This document shows positions 37,355 through 40,311 of a DNA stretch of 40,311 bases, piece by piece. Source of the stretch: Ectothiorhodospiraceae bacterium (lineage in GTDB: Bacteria; Pseudomonadota; Gammaproteobacteria; Thiohalomonadales; Thiohalomonadaceae); NCBI GenBank assembly GCA_007125455.1, contig SLDE01000018.1:1-40311 (forward strand), read 5' to 3'. Within the stretch, counting starts at the first letter, position 1. Every line of letters starts with the position of its first letter. Below the pieces are notes generated by a model. It was not told where the DNA came from and made no database searches. It was given only the letters and a program-made list of their open reading frames with translations. The translations under genes were made by a program, and so were the position numbers.

Positions 37355-38809
37355 ATGCAACTGGCCGCCATCCAACGCATCCTGGGCCTGCTGTTGATGC
37401 TGTTTAGCATCACCATGTTACCGCCCGTACTGGTCTCGCTATTCTATAGCGACGGTTTCTACATCTCCTTCCTGTTCGGCTTCGCCCTCACCCTGGGCAC
37501 AGGCCTGCTGATCTGGCTGCCGGTACGCAACAACCGCCGCGATCTGCGCCTGCGCGACGGCTTTATGGTAGTAGTGATGTTCTGGGTAGTGCTTGGGTCC
37601 TTTGGTTCGCTACCTTTCATGATCGGTGCCGAACCCAACCTATCCCTGCCCGATGCGATGTTCGAATCCTTCTCCGGGCTGACCACCACCGGCGCCACCG
37701 TGATCACCGGGCTAGATACCCTGCCCAAGTCGCTGCTCTATTACCGCCAGCAACTGCAATGGCTGGGCGGCATGGGGATCATCGTCCTGGCCGTGGCGAT
37801 CCTGCCGATGCTGGGGATCGGGGGGATGCAGCTCTATCGCGCAGAAACCCCGGGCCCAATGAAGGAAAACAAGCTCACCCCCCGCATAACCGAGACCGCC
37901 AAAGCGCTTTGGTATATCTATCTAGGCCTCACCGTCGCCTGTGCACTGGCCTACTGGGCCGCCGGAATGACCCCCTTCGACGCCATTGGCCACAGCTTCT
38001 CCACCGTAGCCATCGGCGGCTTCTCCACCCACGACGCCAGCATGGGCTACTTCATCGACCAACCGCTGATCGAGATGATCGCCATCGTCTTCATGTTGCT
38101 TGCGGGCACCAACTTCGCACTGCACTTCATTGCCTTACGACGCCTTAGCGCTGCGCCCTACCGCCACGATGCCGAGTTTCGCACCTACCTGACCATACTG
38201 GCCACTGTGGCAGGGATTACCGTGCTCTATCTCCACATGACCGCCACCTTCAGTGATCTTGGCAGCGCAGCGCTACACGGGGTCTTTCAGGTGGTCTCCA
38301 TCGGCACCACCACCGGCTTTACCACCAGTGACTACGCCAGTTGGCCCAGCTTTCTTCCGGTAATGCTGCTGTTTGTCAGCTTTATCGGCGGCTGTGCAGG
38401 CTCTACCGGTGGCGGGATGAAGGTGATCCGCTTCCTGCTGCTGTTCAAGCAGGGCACCCGCGAGATCGTCCGTCTGGTCCACCCCAATGCGGTGATCCCC
38501 ATCAAGGTGGGCGGCAAGCCGATGCCAGAGCGGGTAATTGAGGCGGTGTGGGGATTCTTCGCCACCTATGTGGCGATCTTCGCCATCCTGTTGCTGGTGC
38601 TGATGATGACTGGACTGGATCAGATCACCGCCTTCTCCGCCGTGGCAGCTACCATGAATAACCTCGGCCCAGGCCTGGGCGAGGTAGCGCTAAACTATGC
38701 CAGCATCTCCGACGTTGCCAAGTGGGTGCTGATCTTCGCCATGCTGCTCGGTCGCCTGGAGATCTTCACCCTGCTGGTCCTGCTCACCCCGGCCTTCTGG
38801 CGCAATTAG
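37355..38809 (+). CDS. trkH: Trk-type potassium transporter membrane subunit
   Basis: Selectivity-filter repeats SGLTTTGATV, FSTVAIGGFSTHD, SIGTTTGFTTSD, GGCAGSTGGGMKVIR. Confidence 0.95.
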   Translation: MQLAAIQRILGLLLMLFSITMLPPVLVSLFYSDGFYISFLFGFALTLGTGLLIWLPVRNNRRDLRLRDGFMVVVMFWVVLGSFGSLPFMIGAEPNLSLPDAMFESFSGLTTTGATVITGLDTLPKSLLYYRQQLQWLGGMGIIVLAVAILPMLGIGGMQLYRAETPGPMKENKLTPRITETAKALWYIYLGLTVACALAYWAAGMTPFDAIGHSFSTVAIGGFSTHDASMGYFIDQPLIEMIAIVFMLLAGTNFALHFIALRRLSAAPYRHDAEFRTYLTILATVAGITVLYLHMTATFSDLGSAALHGVFQVVSIGTTTGFTTSDYASWPSFLPVMLLFVSFIGGCAGSTGGGMKVIRFLLLFKQGTREIVRLVHPNAVIPIKVGGKPMPERVIEAVWGFFATYVAIFAILLLVLMMTGLDQITAFSAVAATMNNLGPGLGEVALNYASISDVAKWVLIFAMLLGRLEIFTLLVLLTPAFWRN

Positions 38810-38824
38810 GCCCGTCCATCATCC

Positions 38825-39433
38825 ATGTCAGCCCATCGCGAGCCAAACCACAACAACAAGTGGGACAGCCACTACCTGCACCACAGCAGCGAATCACCAC
38901 AAGCCTGCCAGTTGCTGCAGGAATTCAAGCACCTGCTACCCGCCCAAGGTCGCGCCTTGGACCTGGCCTGCGGGCGTGGCGGCAATGCAATCCTGCTCGC
39001 CAGCCACGGTCTGGAGAGCCACGCCTGGGATAGTTCAGCACAGGCCCTGCAACAGCTCGACAGCGACGCCCAAGAGCATCAGCTCACTATCCATACCCAA
39101 CAGCGCGACGTGATTGCCTCGCCGCCTGCGCCGGAAAGCTTTGCGGTGATTGTGGTATCGCGCTTTTTACACCGCCCGCTGTGTCCCTCGCTGATACACG
39201 CCCTGCGCCCCGGTGGACTGCTATTTTATCAAACCTTCACCCGCAAACGGCCAGCGGGCATGCGCGGCCCCAGCAATCCCGACTACCTGCTCGCCCCCGG
39301 CGAACTGGCGCAACTATTCGCCCCACTGCGACTACGCCTCTACCGGGAGGAGGGGGACTGCGGCGACCTGCAACAAGGGCTACGCGGGCAGGCCTGGCTT
39401 ATCGCACAACAGCCGAGTGATCTCGATGGATAA
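38825..39433 (+). CDS. Class I SAM-dependent methyltransferase
   Basis: ALDLACGRGGNAILLASHGLESHAWDSS...; motif I and Rossmann pattern. Confidence 0.88.
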   Translation: MSAHREPNHNNKWDSHYLHHSSESPQACQLLQEFKHLLPAQGRALDLACGRGGNAILLASHGLESHAWDSSAQALQQLDSDAQEHQLTIHTQQRDVIASPPAPESFAVIVVSRFLHRPLCPSLIHALRPGGLLFYQTFTRKRPAGMRGPSNPDYLLAPGELAQLFAPLRLRLYREEGDCGDLQQGLRGQAWLIAQQPSDLDG

Positions 39434-39716
39434 CAGCTTCCCCCACCCGATAACCTTTCTGCCACTGTTTGGCCTGGTGCTGGTATTCCTTCTCGCCTGG
39501 CTACTACGCAAACGTGCTGCAGTCATGCCGATCCTCATCCTCGGCCCCCTGCTGGTGCTCCTGCCCGGTTACCTCTTCCTGGAAGAGATCATGCGTTGGG
39601 CACATCCCTTCTTTATCCCGCTATTCATCGCCAGCACCGCACTGATGCTGCTTTACTATCCAGCACTGCTGCTAACCTGGTACTGGCAGCAACGCTCTTG
39701 CAACAAAAAGCGATAA
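39426..39716 (+). CDS. Small hydrophobic membrane protein (96 aa)
   Basis: MDNSFPHPITFLPLFGLVLVFLLAWLLRKRAAVMPILILGPLLVLLPGYLFLEEIMRWAHPFF...; overlaps the methyltransferase stop by 8 nt. Confidence 0.65.
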   Translation: MDNSFPHPITFLPLFGLVLVFLLAWLLRKRAAVMPILILGPLLVLLPGYLFLEEIMRWAHPFFIPLFIASTALMLLYYPALLLTWYWQQRSCNKKR

Positions 39717-39719
39717 ATC

Positions 39720-39966
39720 GAATCCGCGCCTGCACTCTCCCATCGTGGCTTCCCCCCTCACTCTGCTTTGAATAATCACCGGAGCTTCACTGAAACTTGG
39801 CGAACCCTTGAGGGCACCTGCGAACTGCGTCAGGCTCGGGGCACTTTCTGGCAAACTCGTTCCATCTATCAGCAGGATGAGCTAGGCATCTTTGCCATCG
39901 AATCGCTCGTAACTGCTGGGAAATTGCCGTTTTCCGTGCTCATCGATATGGGCGTTTAGCTCATAG
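39720..39966 (-). pseudogene. Possible small-protein remnant (antitoxin-like?) with in-frame TAG
   Basis: Minus frame: AYELNAHIDEHGKRQFPSSYERFDGKDA*LILLIDGTSLPESAPSLTQFAGALKGSPSFSEAPVIIQSRVRGEA; stop at 39882-39884. Confidence 0.3.
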
Positions 39967-39971
39967 GCTAT

Positions 39972-40185
39972 TCAGCCTCCCAGGGCTTGGGGCCGTTGTT
40001 GTTTCAGCGCTTGCTGTATGGTCAACACCTGCTGCTGCATGCGCTGATATTCAGCCAACAGTTCGTCCGGAGCTCCGGGACCTTCGTCCGCATTGACGCA
40101 GATTTTTGATGTCCAAACTGTAGTTGTTGGCCTTGATGGTGCCGATGTCGACACGCCAGGCCTCTTCGCTCTCTTCGCACCTTGG
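39972..40185 (-). pseudogene. hsdM: C-terminal remnant of a type I restriction-modification methyltransferase (HsdM), frameshifted
   Basis: One frame gives ESEEAWRVDIGTIKANNYSLDIKN, then the next frame gives NADEGPGAPDELLAEYQRMQQQVLTIQQALKQQRPQALGG*. Together these match the usual HsdM C-terminus layout. Confidence 0.65.
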
Positions 40186-40206
40186 GGAGAGGGGCTTTTG
40201 CTTGCT

Positions 40207-40230
40207 CCCTTCTCCCCCGGGGGAGAAGGG
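40207..40230. repeat. 24-bp perfect palindrome CCCTTCTCCCCCGGGGGAGAAGGG
   Basis: Read directly; lies at the upstream edge of the hsdM remnant. Confidence 0.65.
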
Positions 40231-40311
40231 CCGAGGATGAGGGGGCTTTGCTTGCTATTGGTTCGAGGCTGAGTGTTGGCGGGCTTCGGTGACACTCCCC
40301 CCTCATCCCAA

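Noticed and set aside
39972-40295. 107-aa minus ORF as an intact gene
   Set aside because: Its N-terminal half is translation of palindromic repeats; only the C-terminal part is HsdM-like, so it is called a pseudogene fragment.

Overview
The window is a mostly ordinary, chromosomal, GC-rich gammaproteobacterial segment. It carries about 31 supportable protein-coding genes and no rRNA, tRNA, CRISPR array or intact mobile element that I could recognise. Left to right: an RND efflux pump (partial) with its membrane-fusion protein, a LuxR-type regulator, tpx, a DUF1840 protein, a rhodanese, rep helicase, an epsilon-type malate:quinone oxidoreductase, a rubrerythrin / Fe-S oxidoreductase / DUF3501 / EncFtn-like ferritin / oxyR cluster, uvrD, a PAS-PAS-GGDEF-EAL protein, a group II truncated globin, sbcB, hemF, a small secreted protein, tsaC, topA, smg, dprA, a LysM lipoprotein, def-fmt-rsmB, a DUF4390 protein, ntrY/ntrX-like genes, trkA-trkH, a methyltransferase, a small membrane protein, and decayed remnants at the right end including an hsdM C-terminus. 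The most interesting locus is 10.7-14.7 kb. A near-consensus OxyR operator (17/20 defined positions, exact N7 spacing) lies upstream of a peroxide/iron cluster that ends in oxyR. This cluster contains a 96-aa encapsulated-ferritin (EncFtn) homologue with no cargo-loading tail and no encapsulin gene nearby. A second novelty candidate is a family of intergenic elements whose ends are inverted arms of about three 9-bp CACAGAGNN/CGCAGAGNN units: three paired copies and one solo arm, one of them inside the peroxide/iron operon. Other points are an NtrX-like regulator with an eroded AAA+ domain, an inverted DnaA-box palindrome, and a frameshifted hsdM remnant. All family assignments come from reading the translations; no database search was run.
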